Positions 40,452-51,044 are shown, counted from the first letter of the stretch. The stretch: 64,000 nt of DNA from Parvimonas sp. oral taxon 393 str. F0440 (GCA_000223315.2 AFUS01000004.1:496001-560000), one strand, 5' to 3'. Program-made: numbers and translations. The notes: generated from the sequence alone by a model not told the origin.

Positions 40452-40737
40452 TGACAGCATATGATATTATTATTAAACCAGTTGTAACTGAACGTTCAAT
40501 GGAAAATATGGAATCAAAAAGATACACTTTCAAAGTTGATACTAGGGCTAATAAATCAGAAATAAAAAAGCCGTAGAAACAATTTTTGGTGTAAAAGTTA
40601 AACAAGTAAATACAATGAATATTACTGGTAAGAAAAAAAGAATGGGAGCTAATGTTGGCAAAAGACCTGATTGGAAAAAAGCCATTGTTACTCTTACAGA
40701 AGATTCAAAAGAAATTGAATTTTTTGAAAGTATTTAA
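40451..40737 (+). CDS. rplW: 50S ribosomal protein L23 (frameshifted)
   Basis: 95 residues after repair. The first frame stops after KSEIKKP; adding one A to the six-A run 40564-40569 gives [20 protein letters not shown] and carries on to FFESI, a complete L23. L23 lines the exit tunnel and docks trigger factor, whose gene is in this window. L23 is normally essential, so the lesion is almost surely a sequence error. This is the clearest case in the window. Confidence 0.95.
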
Positions 40738-40754
40738 TATAGGAGGTAATATTA

Positions 40755-41588
40755 ATGGCTATTAGAAAGTATAAACCAACTTCTGCTGGTGTACGTGGAA
40801 TGAGCGTTTTAACTTTTGATGAAATAACTAAGACTAAACCTGAAAAGTCATTATTAGTTTCTTTATCAAAATCAGGCGGAAGAAATTCATTAGGTAGAGT
40901 TACCGTTAGACATAGAGGTGGCGGTGCTAAAAGAAAATATAGAATAATAGATTTTAAAAGAAATAAAGATGGAGTACCTGGAAAAGTTGCTTCTATCGAA
41001 TACGATCCAAACAGAACTGCTAATATAGCATTAATCCACTATTTAGATGGAGAAAAGAGATATATCTTAGCTCCAGAAGGATTAAAAGTTGGAGATAAAA
41101 TTGAATCAGGAGAAAATGCAGATATCGTAATCGGTAATGCATTAAAATTAAAAGACATTCCTGTTGGTACAAATGTTCATAATGTTGAGTTAAAACCTGG
41201 AAAAGGTGGACAACTTGTAAGAAGTGCTGGATCTGAAGCTCAATTAATGGGTAAAGAAGGAAAATTTGCACAATTAAGATTACCTTCAGGTGAATTTAGA
41301 TTAGTTCATTTAGAATGTAGAGCTACTGTTGGACAAGTTGGTAATTTAAGTCATGAACTTATAACTATCGGTAAAGCGGGAAGATCAAGACATATGGGTA
41401 AGAGACCTCATGTTAGAGGATCTGCAATGAACCCAGTAGATCACCCTCACGGTGGTGGGGAAGGTAGAACTCCTGTTGGACGTCCAGCACCTTCAACTCC
41501 TTGGGGTAAACCAGCTTTAGGACTTAAGACTAGAAAGAAAAATAAAAAGTCTAATAAGTTCATAGTAAGAAGAAGAACTAAAAACTAA
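40755..41588 (+). CDS. rplB: 50S ribosomal protein L2
   Basis: 277 residues. It begins [20 protein letters not shown] and contains the universally conserved [13 protein letters not shown] block near residue 224, which reaches the peptidyl transferase centre and intersubunit bridge. AGGAGG precedes the ATG, 17 bp after rplW. Confidence 0.98.
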   Translation: MAIRKYKPTSAGVRGMSVLTFDEITKTKPEKSLLVSLSKSGGRNSLGRVTVRHRGGGAKRKYRIIDFKRNKDGVPGKVASIEYDPNRTANIALIHYLDGEKRYILAPEGLKVGDKIESGENADIVIGNALKLKDIPVGTNVHNVELKPGKGGQLVRSAGSEAQLMGKEGKFAQLRLPSGEFRLVHLECRATVGQVGNLSHELITIGKAGRSRHMGKRPHVRGSAMNPVDHPHGGGEGRTPVGRPAPSTPWGKPALGLKTRKKNKKSNKFIVRRRTKN

Positions 41589-41604
41589 TTAAGGAGGAAA
41601 ACAA

Positions 41605-41883
41605 ATGGGTAGATCTCTTAAAAAAGGACCATTTTGTGATGATCATCTTTTAAAGAAAATAGATGCATTAAATAGTGCAGATGAAAAAAAAGTTGTAAAA
41701 ACTTGGTCAAGAAGAAGTACAATTTTTCCACAATTTGTTGGACATACTATAGCTGTTCATGACGGAAGAAAGCACTTACCAATATATATTACTGACGATA
41801 TGGTAGGACATAAACTTGGAGAGTTCGTTTTAACTAGAACTTACAAGGGTCATGTTGGCAAAAACGAAAAAATAGTAAAGTAA
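41605..41883 (+). CDS. rpsS: 30S ribosomal protein S19
   Basis: 92 residues, starting [19 protein letters not shown], with [20 protein letters not shown]. It lies in the head of the 30S subunit together with S13. All arginines are AGA, the normal choice in this operon. Confidence 0.98.
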   Translation: MGRSLKKGPFCDDHLLKKIDALNSADEKKVVKTWSRRSTIFPQFVGHTIAVHDGRKHLPIYITDDMVGHKLGEFVLTRTYKGHVGKNEKIVK

Positions 41884-41907
41884 GATAATAGATAAGGAGG
41901 AGATAAC

Positions 41908-42240
41908 ATGCAAGCTAAAGCAATTGCAAAATATCAAAGAATTTCACCTCTTAAAGTAAACTTTATTTGTAGAGAAATAAGAGGAAAGCATGTAGATGAA
42001 GCTTTATCTATTCTAAGATTCACTCCTAAAGCGGGTGCTAGATTATTAGAAAAGGTATTAAAATCAGCTGTTGCTAATGCAGAAAATAATCATAATTTAG
42101 ATAGAAAAGACCTTTATGTATTAGAAGCTTATGCAAATGATGCTCCAGTTATGAAAAGATGGAGACCAAAGGCTAAAGGTTCAGCTTACCCAATTTTGAA
42201 AAGATCAAGTCATATTGGTGTAACGGTAGCAGAAAGATAG
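41908..42240 (+). CDS. rplV: 50S ribosomal protein L22
   Basis: 110 residues. It has the N-terminal [17 protein letters not shown] and the C-terminal tunnel loop [21 protein letters not shown], where macrolide-resistance mutations occur in other species. No insertion or deletion is seen in the loop. Confidence 0.98.
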   Translation: MQAKAIAKYQRISPLKVNFICREIRGKHVDEALSILRFTPKAGARLLEKVLKSAVANAENNHNLDRKDLYVLEAYANDAPVMKRWRPKAKGSAYPILKRSSHIGVTVAER

Positions 42241-42257
42241 TATAAGGAGGATAAAAA

Positions 42258-42992
42258 ATGGGTCAAAAAGTTAATCCTCATGGGTTAAGAGTTGGAATAA
42301 TAAAAGATTGGGACTCAAGATGGTTTGCCGATAAAAAAGAATTTGGTAATTTATTAGTAGAAGACCACAATATTCGTAAACTTGTTAAAAAAGAGGTAGC
42401 TCTTTCAGGAGTACCGAAAGTTGAAATAGAAAGATCAGCAAATAGAGTAAAGGTAACAGTTTTTACTGCTAAACCTGGAATGGTAATTGGAAAATCAGGT
42501 GCTGGTGTTGAAGAATTAAGAGTTAAGATTGAAAAATTAACTGGTAAAAAAGTAATTGTTAATGTTGAAGAAGTTAAGAGACCTGATTTAAGCGCTCAAT
42601 TAGTTGCTGAAAACATTGCTGGACAATTAGAAAGACGTGTATCTTTTAGACGTGCTATGAAACAAGCTATGCAAAGATCATTAAAATCAGGAGCAAAAGG
42701 AATTAAAACTGCTGTTTCTGGAAGACTTGGTGGAGCTGATATGGCTAGAACTGAAGGATATTCTGAAGGAACAATTCCTCTACAAACTTTAAGAGCAGAC
42801 ATTGAATATGGATTTGCTGAAGCTGATACAACTTATGGAAAATTAGGCGTAAAAGTTTGGTTATACAAAGGAGAAGTTCTTCCTGGAATGAAAGCTGCAG
42901 TTATTGAAGAAAAACCTGCAAAAAAAGATAGAAGAAACAAGAAAGACAATAAGAAAAGATTTAATAAAACTGGTGCTAAGAAAGAAGCTTAG
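42258..42992 (+). CDS. rpsC: 30S ribosomal protein S3
   Basis: 244 residues: an N-terminal KH domain with [13 protein letters not shown] (the GxxG loop) and a C-terminal domain with [21 protein letters not shown] Lys-rich tail ([15 protein letters not shown]) extends the C-terminus. It sits at the mRNA entry tunnel. Confidence 0.98.
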   Translation: MGQKVNPHGLRVGIIKDWDSRWFADKKEFGNLLVEDHNIRKLVKKEVALSGVPKVEIERSANRVKVTVFTAKPGMVIGKSGAGVEELRVKIEKLTGKKVIVNVEEVKRPDLSAQLVAENIAGQLERRVSFRRAMKQAMQRSLKSGAKGIKTAVSGRLGGADMARTEGYSEGTIPLQTLRADIEYGFAEADTTYGKLGVKVWLYKGEVLPGMKAAVIEEKPAKKDRRNKKDNKKRFNKTGAKKEA

Positions 42993-43015
42993 TTGCCGGA
43001 AGGAGGAAAGAGTCT

Positions 43016-43450
43016 ATGTTAATGCCTAAGAGAGTAAAATATCGTAGAGTTCATAGAGGCAGAATGACTGGTAAAGCTCTAAGGGGAAATACAATTTCTT
43101 ATGGAGAATTTGCAATTCAAGCATTAGAACCTTGCTGGATGACTGCAAACCAAATTGAATCTGCAAGACGTGCGATGACAAGATATATAAAAAGAGGCGG
43201 TAAGATCTGGATTAAAGTATTCCCTGATAAGCCTGTTACTAAAAAGCCTGCTGAAGTAAGAATGGGTTCTGGTAAAGGAGCTCCTGAATACTGGGTAGCA
43301 GTTGTTAAGCCAGGTAGAGTATTATTTGAAATGAGTGGAGTTCCAGTTGAAGTAGCTAGAGAAGCTATGAGACTTGCTGCACATAAACTACCTGTAAAGA
43401 CTAAATTTATAACTCGTGAGATGAAGGAAGGTGAAGCTAATGAAAATTAA
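43016..43450 (+). CDS. rplP: 50S ribosomal protein L16
   Basis: 144 residues, starting [20 protein letters not shown], with [20 protein letters not shown] and [20 protein letters not shown] near the A-site. Its 3' end overlaps rpmC by 11 bp (rpmC ATG at 43440), so the two are translationally coupled. Confidence 0.98.
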   Translation: MLMPKRVKYRRVHRGRMTGKALRGNTISYGEFAIQALEPCWMTANQIESARRAMTRYIKRGGKIWIKVFPDKPVTKKPAEVRMGSGKGAPEYWVAVVKPGRVLFEMSGVPVEVAREAMRLAAHKLPVKTKFITREMKEGEANEN

Positions 43451-43646
43451 AGAAATTCGCCAAATGAATGATAGTGATTTACAAGCAAAATTAAAAGATT
43501 TAAAAGTAGAATTATTTAATTTACGTTTTCAATTAGCCACTGGACAATTAGAAAATCCTATGAGAATTGGTGGCATTAGAAAAGATATAGCTCGTGTTAA
43601 GACTATTATCAGAGAACGTGAGCTTAATGCTGGAAAGGAGGCTTAA
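43440..43646 (+). CDS. rpmC: 50S ribosomal protein L29
   Basis: 68 residues from ATG 43440 ([20 protein letters not shown]), with GGAAGGTG just upstream. The ATG at 43431 would add three residues and leaves no spacing. It has the conserved [16 protein letters not shown]. It binds near the exit tunnel next to L23. Confidence 0.96.
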   Translation: MKIKEIRQMNDSDLQAKLKDLKVELFNLRFQLATGQLENPMRIGGIRKDIARVKTIIRERELNAGKEA

Positions 43647-43652
43647 TACTAT

Positions 43653-43907
43653 ATGGAAAGAAATAGTAGAAAAGTCATAATAGGAAATGTAGTTTCTAAT
43701 AAAATGGATAAGACTATTGTTGTAGAAGTTGCAACTTTTGTATCTCACCCACTTTATAAAAAACAAATGAAAAAGACTACAAAATTTAAAGCACATGATG
43801 AAAATAACGAATGTTTAATTGGTGATAGAGTTAAAATTATGGAAACAAGACCTCTTTCAAGAGAAAAGAGATGGAGACTTGTTGAGATACTTGAAAGAGT
43901 AAAATAA
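43653..43907 (+). CDS. rpsQ: 30S ribosomal protein S17
   Basis: 84 residues: OB-fold protein with [16 protein letters not shown] near the N-terminus and [20 protein letters not shown] near the C-terminus. It is last gene of the S10 section, 6 bp after rpmC with GGAGG inside rpmC. Confidence 0.97.
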   Translation: MERNSRKVIIGNVVSNKMDKTIVVEVATFVSHPLYKKQMKKTTKFKAHDENNECLIGDRVKIMETRPLSREKRWRLVEILERVK

Positions 43908-43931
43908 TTTTCATCTGGAAAGGAGTATCGT

Positions 43932-44300
43932 ATGATTCAAACAGAAAGTCGTTTAAAAGTTGCTGACAACTCTGGCGCTAAAGAACTTCTTGTTATCAGA
44001 GTACTTGGTGGTACTAATAAGAAATATGCAAAAGTTGGCGATATAGTAGTTTGTACTGTTAAAAGTGCTACACCAGGTGGAGTTGTTAAGAAAAGTGACG
44101 TTGTAAAAGCGGTAATTGTTAGAACAACAAATAGTATAAAGAGAAATGATGGAAGCTACATTAGATTTGATGATAATGCAGCGGTAATTATAAAAGATGA
44201 TAAGAACCCAGTTGGTACAAGAATTTTCGGTTCAGTTACAAGAGAGCTTAGAGCTGGTAACTTTATGAAAATTATATCTCTTGCACCTGAAGTATTATAA
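43932..44300 (+). CDS. rplN: 50S ribosomal protein L14
   Basis: 122 residues, starting [20 protein letters not shown], ending [11 protein letters not shown]; complete and typical. It opens the spc section without a separate promoter that I can see. Confidence 0.98.
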   Translation: MIQTESRLKVADNSGAKELLVIRVLGGTNKKYAKVGDIVVCTVKSATPGGVVKKSDVVKAVIVRTTNSIKRNDGSYIRFDDNAAVIIKDDKNPVGTRIFGSVTRELRAGNFMKIISLAPEVL

Positions 44301-44314
44301 TAGGAGGTGTTAGA

Positions 44315-44626
44315 ATGAAAATTAAATCTGGAGATACTGTTATTGTAATTGCAGGAAAAGATAAAGGAAAAACTGGAAAAGTACTTAAAACTTTAGTTAA
44401 AGAAAATAGAGTAATAGTTCAAGGAGTAAACATTCAAACTAAACACAAGAAAGCTAAGAGTCCTAAAGATGAAGCTGGCTTATTAAAAATTGAAGGAAGT
44501 ATTGATGTTTCAAATGTAATGTACTTTGACACTAAAGTAAATAAACCTTCTAGAATTGGTTATTCTCTTGAAGGAGATAAAAAAGTTAGAATCAGTAAAA
44601 AAAGTGGTTCAAAAATAGATAAATAG
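44315..44626 (+). CDS. rplX: 50S ribosomal protein L24
   Basis: 103 residues. KOW motif GDTVIVIAGKDKGKTGKV at the N-terminus, then VQGVNIQTKHKK. An assembly-initiating protein of the large subunit. Confidence 0.97.
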   Translation: MKIKSGDTVIVIAGKDKGKTGKVLKTLVKENRVIVQGVNIQTKHKKAKSPKDEAGLLKIEGSIDVSNVMYFDTKVNKPSRIGYSLEGDKKVRISKKSGSKIDK

Positions 44627-44645
44627 TTGAAAGGAGGAATCTTAA

Positions 44646-45188
44646 GTGACTTCCAGAATGCAAGTTAAATATAAAGAAGAAATAGTTTCTGCTTTAATGG
44701 AACGTTTTAAATATAAAAATATTATGGAGGTTCCTAAACTTAATAAGATAGTTATCAACATTGGTTTAGGTTCAGCTAAAGATAATCCAAAAGTTTTAGA
44801 AAGCGCTTTAAGAGATTTGGAAATTATTTCAGGTCAAAAGCCTGTAATAACTACTGCTAAAAAATCAATTGCAAATTTCAAATTAAGAGAAGGTATGAAA
44901 ATTGGTACTAAAGTAACTCTTAGAGGAGAAAAAATGTATGATTTTCTAGATAGATTGGTTAATATTGCTCTTCCACGTGTAAGAGACTTTAGAGGTGTTA
45001 GCGCATCAAGCTTTGATGGAAGAGGAAATTACGCATTAGGTATAAAAGAACAATTAATATTCCCAGAAATTGTATATGATATGATTGATCAAATAAGAGG
45101 AATGGATATTATAATAGTTACTACTGCTAAGACTGATGAAGAGTCTAAAGCACTTTTAGAGCTATTAGGAATGCCTTTTAAAAAGTAG
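44646..45188 (+). CDS. rplE: 50S ribosomal protein L5
   Basis: 180 residues from GTG 44646, with AAAGGAGG upstream. It has [16 protein letters not shown] and [18 protein letters not shown]. It binds 5S rRNA. Arginines are mainly AGA (9 of 11), a useful contrast with the next gene. Confidence 0.97.
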   Translation: MTSRMQVKYKEEIVSALMERFKYKNIMEVPKLNKIVINIGLGSAKDNPKVLESALRDLEIISGQKPVITTAKKSIANFKLREGMKIGTKVTLRGEKMYDFLDRLVNIALPRVRDFRGVSASSFDGRGNYALGIKEQLIFPEIVYDMIDQIRGMDIIIVTTAKTDEESKALLELLGMPFKK

Positions 45189-45204
45189 TAGGGGGAGAAA
45201 TTTA

Positions 45205-45474
45205 ATGGCTAAAAAATCAATGGTACAACGTGAATTAAAACGTCAAAAGTTAGTTGAAAAATATGCTGCAAAACGTGCAGAATTAAAAGCCAAAGGGGAC
45301 TATGTTGGATTAAGCAAATTACCAAGAAATGCTTCACCAACTCGTTTACACAATCGTTGTAAAATAACTGGACGTCCTCATGGATACATTGGAAAATATG
45401 GAATCAGCCGTATTGTGTTCCGTGAATTAGCTTACAAGGGAGAAATTCCTGGCGTTAAAAAGGCTAGTTGGTAA
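45205..45474 (+). CDS. rpsN: 30S ribosomal protein S14, long zinc-independent type
   Basis: 89 residues, starting [20 protein letters not shown] and ending IPGVKKASW. It is the long form without the two CxxC zinc pairs; only one Cys (NRCKITG) remains. Many Firmicutes have the short 61-residue zinc form at this spc position and keep the long form elsewhere under zinc control. Eight of its nine arginine codons are CGT, whereas neighbouring genes use almost only AGA, a sign of recent origin from another genome. The ribosome binding site GGGGGAG also differs from the usual AGGAGG. L36 in the same operon keeps its zinc cysteines. Confidence 0.96.
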   Translation: MAKKSMVQRELKRQKLVEKYAAKRAELKAKGDYVGLSKLPRNASPTRLHNRCKITGRPHGYIGKYGISRIVFRELAYKGEIPGVKKASW

Positions 45475-45498
45475 TATTAAATAAAGGAGGAAGCTTAT

Positions 45499-45894
45499 AT
45501 GATGACTGATCCTATAGCAGATATGCTTACAAGAATTAGAAATGGTAATAATGCAAGACATTCATCTGTTGAAATACCTGCATCAAAAATGAAAAAGAAT
45601 CTTGTACAGATTTTATTAGATGAAGGTTTTATTGAAGGATATAATGTAATTGAAGATGACAAACAAGGAATCATCACAGTTGACTTAAAATATGGAAAAA
45701 ACAACGAAAAAGTTATTTCAGGACTTAAGAGAATTTCAAAACCGGGTTTAAGAGTTTATGCTAGAAGCCATGAAATTCCTAAAGTTTTAGGAGGACTTGG
45801 AATTGCAATTATCTCAACATCAAAGGGAGTTGTAACTGATAAAGTTGCTAGAAAAGAAGGTATTGGTGGAGAGGTTCTTTGTTACGTTTGGTAA
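45499..45894 (+). CDS. rpsH: 30S ribosomal protein S8
   Basis: 131 residues, starting [20 protein letters not shown] and ending [11 protein letters not shown], with [14 protein letters not shown]. It binds the central domain of 16S rRNA and, in E. coli, represses the spc operon. All arginines are AGA. Confidence 0.98.
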   Translation: MMTDPIADMLTRIRNGNNARHSSVEIPASKMKKNLVQILLDEGFIEGYNVIEDDKQGIITVDLKYGKNNEKVISGLKRISKPGLRVYARSHEIPKVLGGLGIAIISTSKGVVTDKVARKEGIGGEVLCYVW

Positions 45895-45928
45895 CATGTT
45901 TAAGGATTAAAACTAAGGAGGTAAACCA

Positions 45929-46468
45929 ATGTCAAGAATTGGATTAAAACCAATTGTTGTTCCTGCTGGAGTTGAGGTAATCTTAGGTGAAGAAAACTTT
46001 GTTGAAGTAAAAGGACCTAAAGGAAAATTAGCTCAACAATTATGCAGTGAAATGAACATTAAGATAGAAGGAGATACAATAAATATAGAACGTCCTTCTG
46101 AAATAAAAAGACATAAATCACTTCATGGTTTAACAAGAACTCTTCTTGCTAACATGATTGAAGGTGTTTCAAAGGGATTTACTAAAACTTTGATTATAGA
46201 AGGAACTGGATATAGAGCAGCTAAGGCTGGAAACAAATTAACTTTAAACTTAGGATATTCTCATCCAATTGAAATATTAGATCCAGAAGGAATTACTGTA
46301 GAAGTTCCTGAACCTACTAAGATAGTGATTAATGGTATAGATAAACAAAAACTTGGAAACTTTGCAGCTAATATTCGTGCTCATAGAAGACCTGAACCAT
46401 ACAAAGGTAAAGGTGTAAGATATGAAGGAGAATACATCAGACGTAAAGTTGGTAAGACTGGTAAATAG
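45929..46468 (+). CDS. rplF: 50S ribosomal protein L6
   Basis: 179 residues, two tandem L6 folds. It has [37 protein letters not shown] and the C-terminal [20 protein letters not shown]. It is near the GTPase-associated centre. Confidence 0.98.
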   Translation: MSRIGLKPIVVPAGVEVILGEENFVEVKGPKGKLAQQLCSEMNIKIEGDTINIERPSEIKRHKSLHGLTRTLLANMIEGVSKGFTKTLIIEGTGYRAAKAGNKLTLNLGYSHPIEILDPEGITVEVPEPTKIVINGIDKQKLGNFAANIRAHRRPEPYKGKGVRYEGEYIRRKVGKTGK

Positions 46469-46484
46469 AAAGGAGTGAAATTTA

Positions 46485-46850
46485 ATGTTAAAGCAAATTA
46501 ACAAAAATGAAAATAGAAAAGCAAGACATGCTAGAGTAAGAAAAAAAGTTTCTGGAACTCCTGAAAAACCAAGATTAAATTTATATAGAAGTAATACTAA
46601 TATATATGCTCAAATTATAGACGATACTAAAGGTGTAACTTTAGTTTCAGCTTCAACTTTAGATAAAGAATTCGCTTCATTAGAATCAAAATCAAATAAA
46701 GAAGCTGCTAAGGCTGTAGGTCTTGCAATTGGCAAAAAAGCAGTTGAAAAAGGCATTACAGAAGTAGTTTTTGATAGAAGTGGATATTTATATCACGGAA
46801 AAGTTAAAGAGTTAGCTGAAGGTGCCAGAGAAGCTGGACTTAAATTTTAG
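46485..46850 (+). CDS. rplR: 50S ribosomal protein L18
   Basis: 121 residues. It has [20 protein letters not shown] at the N-terminus and [20 protein letters not shown] at the C-terminus; a 5S rRNA-binding protein working with L5. Confidence 0.98.
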   Translation: MLKQINKNENRKARHARVRKKVSGTPEKPRLNLYRSNTNIYAQIIDDTKGVTLVSASTLDKEFASLESKSNKEAAKAVGLAIGKKAVEKGITEVVFDRSGYLYHGKVKELAEGAREAGLKF

Positions 46851-46867
46851 TATCAGGAGGGTAATTA

Positions 46868-47374
46868 ATGGAACTTTTAATTAAAGAAGTAGAAGGATTA
46901 GAATTAGAAGAAAGAGTAGTTGCCATCAACCGTGTTACTAAAGTAGTAAAAGGTGGTAGAAACTTTAGATTTAGTGCTCTTGTAGTAGTAGGAGATGGAA
47001 ACGGACATGTTGGTGTTGGTGTTGGTAAAGCACTTGAAGTTCCTGAAGCTATTAGAAAAGGTGTACAAGATGCTAAGAAACATGTAATTAGAGTACCTCT
47101 TGTAAACACTACAATTCCTCATGAAATTGTTGGAGTTTTTGGAGCTGGTAGAGTTTTATTAAAACCTGCTGGAGCCGGTACTGGAGTTATCGCTGGTGGT
47201 CCTGTTCGTGCGGTTTGTGAACTTGCAGGAATTAAAGATGTAAGAAGTAAGTCTTTAGGAACTACTAATGCTAGAAATATAGTTAATGCAACTATGGAAG
47301 GGTTAAAGAATCTTAAGAGAGCTGAAGATATAGCTAGATTAAGAGGAAAATCCGTAGAAGAAATATTAGGTTAA
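46868..47374 (+). CDS. rpsE: 30S ribosomal protein S5
   Basis: 168 residues. It has the dsRBD-like part [20 protein letters not shown] and the C-terminal part [20 protein letters not shown]. It helps control decoding accuracy and mRNA entry. AGGAGG precedes the ATG. Confidence 0.98.
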   Translation: MELLIKEVEGLELEERVVAINRVTKVVKGGRNFRFSALVVVGDGNGHVGVGVGKALEVPEAIRKGVQDAKKHVIRVPLVNTTIPHEIVGVFGAGRVLLKPAGAGTGVIAGGPVRAVCELAGIKDVRSKSLGTTNARNIVNATMEGLKNLKRAEDIARLRGKSVEEILG

Positions 47375-47388
47375 GGGGGGCTTTTAAA

Positions 47389-47568
47389 ATGGCAAAGCTC
47401 AAAATAACACTTAAAAAGAGTAAAATTGGTAGAATAGAAAAACATATTAAAAATGTTGAAGCTTTAGGTTTAAAAAAAGTTGGTCAAACAGTTGTTAAGG
47501 AAGATACTCCATCAATTAGAGGTATGATCAATAAAATAAGTTTTATGCTTGAAGTTGAAGAAATTTAA
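47389..47568 (+). CDS. rpmD: 50S ribosomal protein L30
   Basis: 59 residues, read directly from the sequence: starts [15 protein letters not shown], contains [20 protein letters not shown], ends MLEVEEI. AAGGGGGG precedes the ATG at 47389. It lies between rpsE and rplO as usual. Confidence 0.96.
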   Translation: MAKLKITLKKSKIGRIEKHIKNVEALGLKKVGQTVVKEDTPSIRGMINKISFMLEVEEI

Positions 47569-47581
47569 GGAGGTATAAAGC

Positions 47582-48031
47582 GTGAAGTTACATGATTTAA
47601 GACCTGCTGAAGGTGGAGGCTCAAAAGCAAAAAAGAGACTTGGTAGAGGTTACGGTTCTGGACTTGGTAAATACGGCGGTAAAGGACGTGACGGTCAAAA
47701 TTCAAGATCAGGCGGTGGAGTAAGACCTGGATTTGAAGGTGGACAAATGCCACTATTTAGAAGACTTCCAAAAAGAGGTTTTACAAATATTTTTGCTAAA
47801 GAATATGCAGAAGTAAATGTAGAACAATTAAATATTTTTGAAGATGGTACAGAAGTTACTGAAGAATTAATATTTGAAGTTAATTTAGCTAAAAAAGCTA
47901 AGGCAAAAGATGGTGTTAAGATTTTAGGTAATGGAGAATTAACTAAAAAATTGACTGTATCTTGCAGTAAATTTACAAAGAGTGCTATCGAAAAAATTGA
48001 GAGCACTGGAGGAAAGGTAGAGGTGATCTAA
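47582..48031 (+). CDS. rplO: 50S ribosomal protein L15
   Basis: 149 residues from GTG 47582, with AAGGAGG upstream. It starts [19 protein letters not shown] and has [20 protein letters not shown]. It is a late assembly protein of the 50S. secY starts one base after its stop. Confidence 0.97.
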   Translation: MKLHDLRPAEGGGSKAKKRLGRGYGSGLGKYGGKGRDGQNSRSGGGVRPGFEGGQMPLFRRLPKRGFTNIFAKEYAEVNVEQLNIFEDGTEVTEELIFEVNLAKKAKAKDGVKILGNGELTKKLTVSCSKFTKSAIEKIESTGGKVEVI

Positions 48032-48032
48032 T

Positions 48033-49310
48033 ATGTTCAAGACTCTATCAAATGCGTGGAGAATAAAAGAAATCAGAAGTAAAATGATTTTTACACTATT
48101 GATGATTGTTGTTTATAGACTTGGTAATATTATTCCAATTCCTTTTATGGACAAAACAGTTGTTAATAAACTTATGAGCAGTAATGCAGGCGGTTTAGTA
48201 AATTTATTAGATTTACTTGCCGGAGGTAGTTTAAAACAAATGAGCGTATTTGCTCTTAGTATTTATCCATATATTACAGCATCAATAGTTGTTCAACTTC
48301 TTACTATTGCATTCCCAAGACTTGGTGAAATTGCAAGAGATGGGGAAATGGGTAGAAAAAAAGTTGCAAAATATACTAAAATAGGCGCAGTAATACTTGG
48401 AATATTTGAAGCTATGGCAATAGCAAATGGACTTTTTGCAAAAGCAATAGTTGCTAAAGGATATATTCAATCAGCATTGATTATTACATCTTTATTAGCA
48501 GGTTCTATGTTCTTAGTTTGGTTAGGTGAAATGATTACTGAAAAAGGAATAGGTAATGGTATTTCAATTATTATCTTCCTTGGTATTGTTTCTAACTTAC
48601 CAACACAAATTGGAACATTTATTTATGGAATTGCGACTGGAACAGTTGGAATTTTAACAATAATAGGTGTTATACTTGCGGCTATAGCAATAGTTGTAAT
48701 TGTTGTACTTATAAATGAAGGTGAAAGAAAAATTACAGTTCAATATGCTAAGAAAGTTGTTGGAAGGAAGATGTATGGTGGACAAGCTACTCACATTCCT
48801 GTAAAAGTTAATATGAGTGGTGTAATGCCGGTAATCTTTGCATCATCTTTATTAGCTATGCCACAAACTCTTTCATTATTATTTTCTGGTGGAACTCCAA
48901 ATTGGATTAGTTCATACTTAACAGTTGAAGGTTCAGTTGGTGTGTATGTATATTCAATATTGAATTTTATGTTGATTATATTGTTTGGATTCTTTTATTC
49001 ATCAATTCAATTTAATACTGTTGAATACGCAAAAAATTTACAACAATATGGTGGATTTATTCCAGGAATTAGACCTGGTAAACCTACCGGAGAATATTTA
49101 CAAAAAATATCAAATAGAATTACTTTCTCAGGTTCTATTATATTAGCTTTAATTGCTTCAGCACCAATAGTTATTTCACGTTTGAGTGGAATGAAAATAA
49201 ATTTTGGTGGAACATCAGTTATAATTATAGTTGGTGTAGTAATAGAAACAATGAAGCAAATAGAATCTATGATGTTAATGAGACACTATAAAGGTTTTTT
49301 GAATAAATAG
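48033..49310 (+). CDS. secY: preprotein translocase subunit SecY
   Basis: 425-residue, ten-helix membrane channel for protein export. The plug region LLDLLAGGSLKQMSVFALSI, the cytoplasmic loop with EGERKITVQYAKKVVGRKMY, and the large C5 loop GGFIPGIRPGKPTGEYL (SecA and ribosome contact) are present. The C-terminal helix ends in MMLMRHYKGFLNK. This is the normal spc position. It serves the exported lipoproteins and wall protein of this window. Confidence 0.97.
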   Translation: MFKTLSNAWRIKEIRSKMIFTLLMIVVYRLGNIIPIPFMDKTVVNKLMSSNAGGLVNLLDLLAGGSLKQMSVFALSIYPYITASIVVQLLTIAFPRLGEIARDGEMGRKKVAKYTKIGAVILGIFEAMAIANGLFAKAIVAKGYIQSALIITSLLAGSMFLVWLGEMITEKGIGNGISIIIFLGIVSNLPTQIGTFIYGIATGTVGILTIIGVILAAIAIVVIVVLINEGERKITVQYAKKVVGRKMYGGQATHIPVKVNMSGVMPVIFASSLLAMPQTLSLLFSGGTPNWISSYLTVEGSVGVYVYSILNFMLIILFGFFYSSIQFNTVEYAKNLQQYGGFIPGIRPGKPTGEYLQKISNRITFSGSIILALIASAPIVISRLSGMKINFGGTSVIIIVGVVIETMKQIESMMLMRHYKGFLNK

Positions 49311-49327
49311 TTTATAGGAGATAAAAT

Positions 49328-49978
49328 ATGAGACTAATTTTGTTAGGACCCCCGGGAGCAGGAAAGGGAACTCAAGCGTCAAGTATCGTTGCGGAATATG
49401 GAATAACTCATATTTCAACAGGAGATATTTTTAGACATAATATTAAAAATGAAACAGAACTTGGAAAAAAAGTAAAGTCTTATTTAGACAATGGTCAATT
49501 AGTGCCGGATGAACTTACTATTGATTTAGTTTGGGATAGACTTTCTAAAGAAGACTGTAAAAATGGTTTTTTACTAGATGGTTTTCCAAGAACTATTAAT
49601 CAAGCGGAAGCTTTACAAAAAGGCTTAGAAGAGAGAGGTCTTAAGCTAGATAGAGTTATAAACATTGATGTTGATAAGAATATTTTAGTAAAAAGACTTT
49701 CAGGAAGAAGAGTTTGTAAAAATTGTGGTGAAACATATCATGTAGATAACAAACCATCTGAAAAAGAAGGAGTTTGTGATAAATGTTCCGGAGAAGTTAT
49801 TCAAAGAGCAGATGATAATGAAAAAACTGTATTAGATCGTATAGAAGTATATGAAAATCAGACTTTTCCACTAATTGATTTTTACAAGAATTTAGGATTA
49901 GTTCTAACTGTTGATGGTACTTTGTCTATTGAGGATGTCTTTTCACAAATTAAGGAGTCTCTTTCTAAAAATGTCTAA
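49328..49978 (+). CDS. adk: adenylate kinase
   Basis: 216 residues, making two ADP from AMP and ATP. P-loop GPPGAGKGT is at residues 7-15 and DGFPRT at about 84-89. The LID domain binds zinc through C130, C133, C150 and C153, the Gram-positive form. It follows secY; the methionine aminopeptidase gene (map), which usually comes next in Firmicutes, is absent here. Confidence 0.97.
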   Translation: MRLILLGPPGAGKGTQASSIVAEYGITHISTGDIFRHNIKNETELGKKVKSYLDNGQLVPDELTIDLVWDRLSKEDCKNGFLLDGFPRTINQAEALQKGLEERGLKLDRVINIDVDKNILVKRLSGRRVCKNCGETYHVDNKPSEKEGVCDKCSGEVIQRADDNEKTVLDRIEVYENQTFPLIDFYKNLGLVLTVDGTLSIEDVFSQIKESLSKNV

Positions 49979-49996
49979 CATTTTGGAGAGTATACT

Positions 49997-50278
49997 ATGG
50001 ATCTAAATTTTGATTTTAAAGTAGGTCAGGTTGTAAAATCACTTAAGGGCCGGGACAAGGGCGAAGTAATGATCATAGTTGAGGTGGTAAGTTCATCATT
50101 AGTAAAAGTTGCTAATGGAAGTAACAGACCTCTTTCTAAACCTAAACTTAAAAAGTCAAAGCATTTGCAAATTTATAATGACGTGCTTAAAGATTTTAGT
50201 TTGAATCCATTATCATTTAATGATTCTAATTTGAGAAAATTATTAAAATCATATATACAGGATAATGTAGAAAAATAG
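49997..50278 (+). CDS. KOW-domain RNA-binding protein (L14e-like)
   Basis: 93 residues. The KOW motif FKVGQVVKSLKGRDKGEVM is at the N-terminus, followed by a basic segment SKPKLKKSKHLQIY and a poorly conserved helical tail. Clostridia commonly carry such a protein between adk/map and infA; its role is not known but the fold and place suggest ribosome or rRNA binding. The stop is 12 bp from infA. Confidence 0.85.
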   Translation: MDLNFDFKVGQVVKSLKGRDKGEVMIIVEVVSSSLVKVANGSNRPLSKPKLKKSKHLQIYNDVLKDFSLNPLSFNDSNLRKLLKSYIQDNVEK

Positions 50279-50290
50279 GAGGTTCTTTAA

Positions 50291-50509
50291 ATGTCCAAAA
50301 AGGATGTTATAGAAGTTGAAGGAACTGTTATTGATGCTATGCCGAATACTATATTTAAGGTTAAACTTGCAAATGGTCATGAAATAACAGCTCATATATC
50401 AGGAAAATTAAGAATGAATTATATAAGAATTCTTCCGGGTGATAAGGTATTGGTTGAACTTTCACCTTATGATTTAACAAAAGGGAGAATAACTTGGCGA
50501 AACAAGTAG
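50291..50509 (+). CDS. infA: translation initiation factor IF-1
   Basis: 72 residues, one S1-like OB fold: [20 protein letters not shown] and [20 protein letters not shown]. It binds the 30S A-site during initiation. AGGAGG precedes the ATG. Confidence 0.98.
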   Translation: MSKKDVIEVEGTVIDAMPNTIFKVKLANGHEITAHISGKLRMNYIRILPGDKVLVELSPYDLTKGRITWRNK

Positions 50510-50525
50510 CATAGGAGGGACTTAA

Positions 50526-50639
50526 ATGAAAGTAAGACCATCAGTGAAAAAAATGTGCGAAAAGTGTAAAATCATCAGAAGAAAAGGTAGAGTAATGGTG
50601 ATTTGTGAAAATCCAAAGCACAAACAAAAACAAGGTTAA
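50526..50639 (+). CDS. rpmJ: 50S ribosomal protein L36
   Basis: 37 residues, too short for most gene finders: [20 protein letters not shown] and then the second half. The zinc ligands C11, C14, C27 and H32 are all present, so this is the zinc-binding form, unlike S14 in the same operon. AGGAGG precedes the ATG. Confidence 0.97.
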   Translation: MKVRPSVKKMCEKCKIIRRKGRVMVICENPKHKQKQG

Positions 50640-50662
50640 TGAAGATGGAGGTGTAGGTAACA

Positions 50663-51031
50663 GTGGCAAGAATTGTAGGTGTCGACTTACCAAGAGAAAA
50701 AAGGGTAGAAATAGGTTTGACTTATATCTATGGTATAGGTAGAAAGACTTCAAATGATATTCTTAGAAATGCTGGAATCAACCCAGATACAAGAGTTAAA
50801 GATTTAACTGAAGCTGAAGTTGCTTTAATAAGAGCTGAAATAGATAAATATCTTGTTGAAGGTGATTTACGTAGAGAAATCGCTATGAATATTAAGAGAT
50901 TAAGAGAAATTAACTGTTACAGAGGAATCAGACATAGAAGAGGTTTACCTGTAAGAGGACAAAATACTAAAAATAATGCCAGAACAAGAAAAGGTCCAAA
51001 GAAAGTTTCTGGTACAAAAAAAGGTAAATAA
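50663..51031 (+). CDS. rpsM: 30S ribosomal protein S13
   Basis: 122 residues from GTG 50663. It has [20 protein letters not shown], a helix-two-turn-helix with [10 protein letters not shown], and the basic tail [17 protein letters not shown] that contacts tRNA. First gene of the alpha section. Confidence 0.97.
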   Translation: MARIVGVDLPREKRVEIGLTYIYGIGRKTSNDILRNAGINPDTRVKDLTEAEVALIRAEIDKYLVEGDLRREIAMNIKRLREINCYRGIRHRRGLPVRGQNTKNNARTRKGPKKVSGTKKGK

Positions 51032-51044
51032 GGAGGGATTTTAA

